A DNA stretch of 64,000 bases from Pegea sp. RAD2-039 (lineage: Eukaryota; Chordata; Thaliacea; Salpida; Salpidae), in assembly GCA_034620365.1 (NCBI GenBank), contig JAQGEQ010000254.1, forward strand, positions 434,001 through 498,000, written 5' to 3'. A program made the translations under genes and the position numbers. The notes beneath the pieces were generated by a model. The model was not told the origin of the DNA. It saw only the letters and a program-made list of their open reading frames with translations, and did not search any database. This document shows, in pieces, positions 61,936 through 64,000 of this stretch; position 1 is the stretch's first letter; every line of letters starts with the position of its first letter.

Positions 61936-64000
61936 TAGTCAAAAGTTTGGAGACTAATTTCATGAAATATAATCCTAAACTTAAAACAACTTAAAATCAG
62001 AAGATAAAAATACATAATAATTCGACAGACAGATAAAACGAATAGTTGGTAAATTATATATATTTGTCAAAAAATCATAAAATTACCCGTAGATTTCTGT
62101 TTATCATCAGCCATTATGTTTATGGATAAAACTCAATACTACAAGTTCAAAATGCTGTAAAAAATGATTTTTAAAAGAATACTGGAAGCATGCAATCCAG
62201 CATAAAATGATTTTTAAAAGTACTAAAAATTGAAAAGTTGGATTACCAAAACACTTTTATTATAAGAAAATTAACTCAGATAAAAAAGTAATAATTTCAG
62301 TAGTCGTAACTTATATTACATATTTTAATAAATAAAATAATTATAGATTAAATCGCTTATAATTAATACCGATTTAAAGATTATTTTTGTAATTTCAGTG
62401 ATAAATTTAAACTTTTGTTTTAAAAAAATTAAGATTTACAAATTTAAAATCACTTGAGAAAACTTTTAGTTCTTTTTATTAGCGTAATTCGGTCTTTTTC
62501 ACTCGATATATTACTCAAAACCAATAAAACTTTGTGTTTTAATCCTAAAAGTTATTTGATAATCTTCTTTATATGAAACTCAGATAATGAATGAATATTA
62601 ATTTAAAGATTAAATAATTCAAAATTTATTTCTTTAATTTTATTAACTACTTTTTAAAGTTGTTTTCAAAGTTAATTTCTCAAATTCTGATGACTAATCT
62701 ATAAAACTAAGATAATCGATAAATGTTATTTAGAAATTTATAGATTTCTAATTTCATCTATGTTTCAAATTGAAACTAAAGACTCAAATGTTCCACTAAA
62801 TGCTCACATCTTTCAAACTTTTCAGTTATCAGTTAAATAATAACTTTCTGAAGACTGTTTCAACTTTTGGTTAAAATAACTAAAAATCTCTTTAAAAAGG
62901 AATCAGTTGCTGAGATTAAGTCATTTATCGAATTTTGAATTTATCAATAAAATTAGTATTTACGAAACATTTTAATTATGAATTTAACAAATTATCAAGA
63001 TAATAATTTCTTTTAATTTTTTATCTAAGTTTTTTTAATTGTAAATTTTTTCAAACTTTTTAAGAATAAAATTATTTCATTAAAAAGTATTTTTTTAAAT
63101 CGTAATATTCTTTAAGCGAAATTTTGTTATCAGTTTTGTTGAGTTATATTTTTAGCACAGAAAAGTCACTTCTTCAATTTTTTACTCAAATGTTACGATT
63201 AATCAAATTTAATCAATTTATTAAAACTAATTTGGACGGTATTAAAACATAAAAGCTACCAGATTATTCAATCAACTATTATAATTAGATAGTAAATAAA
63301 ATATTTTCCTATTTATTTTTCTATTTTAAAACTTTATTTTATTTTTTTAAACACTTAATTCCTTCATTGAAATATTTTATTTATTTTATCGAGTTTTTAT
63401 CTTTCAAAGTAAATACTTAATGAAAAGTTTATTGTTTAAAACGGAAATTAAACGATCAGTAAACAAATTCACAATTTTTTGTTAATATTTTAAAAACTGT
63501 TTTAAATCTTTAAACTGTTTCCGACTTGAAAACTGTTGGAGAAAGTTTTGATTTAAACTATTTGATTCGAGACTTCGAGTTTTCGAGACTTAATAACGCA
63601 CTAATTCATTTGCTTCTATTATGTTTGCATCAACTACCCATAAAAAGACTTCTAGAACCCCTAAAAGTTGAATCGTAATTGTGGGTGTCAGTTCCACCAT
63701 CTTTACATAACTATTTAAGAAGTATGTTCGCTGACATACTTTCTCCATAGATGCAAATATAAACTATTCATCAATAGACTTTCTGCGCTCGTTAGGTGGC
63801 GGTATTTAGCCGAGTGTATTACCGACACAGTGAAATTCGAACCTAATCGCGAAGAAGAAAAACTCTAACTAATTTCAAGAACTGAAATACCATAAAACAT
63901 TTGGACATCAAAATGACATCTTTTTAAAGTCTTCAGATGTATAATCTAAAAAATTATCTATCTATTTAACTAAAAGCAAATATAAACATATAAGTTAATT
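61936..64000. other. Intergenic AT-rich DNA to window end
   Basis: No gene recognised. 63600-63860 is less AT-rich and could be near a promoter or first exon of a gene beyond the window, but no ORF is supported. Confidence 0.45.

Overview
The window is nuclear DNA of an AT-rich invertebrate metazoan. Genes are split by short introns (about 50-60 bp where both splice sites can be read) with GT-AG ends and T-rich acceptors. Recognisable proteins are animal ones (PRDM9, Werner helicase, PUF60, TTC12). LINE and tRNA-derived SINE remnants are scattered throughout. The lineage cannot be fixed from sequence alone; TTC12 implies motile cilia or flagella. Layout: 94-1029 (minus) is an unrecognised secreted-protein gene running off the left edge. 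3060-3412 is a LINE 3' end. 4607-5165 holds scrambled, broken zinc-finger fragments of a PRDM9 paralogue. 8953-11728 (plus) is a PRDM9 gene with KRAB-like, SSXRD, SET and seven zinc fingers. Immediately downstream lies the most striking object, a roughly 23-kb inverted-repeat array (11804-34713). It carries three intact, near-identical 790-codon genes of unknown function (two minus, one plus), interleaved with fragments of an RTE-type LINE and a later SINE-bearing insertion. 35148-36127 is a CR1/Jockey-type LINE fragment followed by a purine-rich minisatellite. 39291-44465 (minus) is a Werner-type RecQ helicase without the exonuclease domain. 45165-45790 holds a deleted LINE and a SINE. 47712-49193 (plus) is an intron-free PUF60 coding region, followed 326 bp later by TTC12 (49520-53134, plus). 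53917-54999 (minus) is probably a CCCH zinc-finger gene with a BESS-like C-terminus. From 55 kb on the sequence is mostly intergenic, with degraded LINE, possible SLC22 and SINE remnants and one small possible gene near 60.6 kb. How the parts relate: PUF60 and TTC12 are very close in the same direction. Good splice acceptors just upstream of several start codons would fit either 5'-UTR introns or spliced-leader trans-splicing. The 790-aa genes differ little from one another except in one block (residues about 465-640), where hand comparison shows many amino-acid replacements and few silent changes. Together with their inverted multicopy arrangement beside PRDM9, this makes them the best candidate for an undescribed system; no function can be assigned from the sequence.
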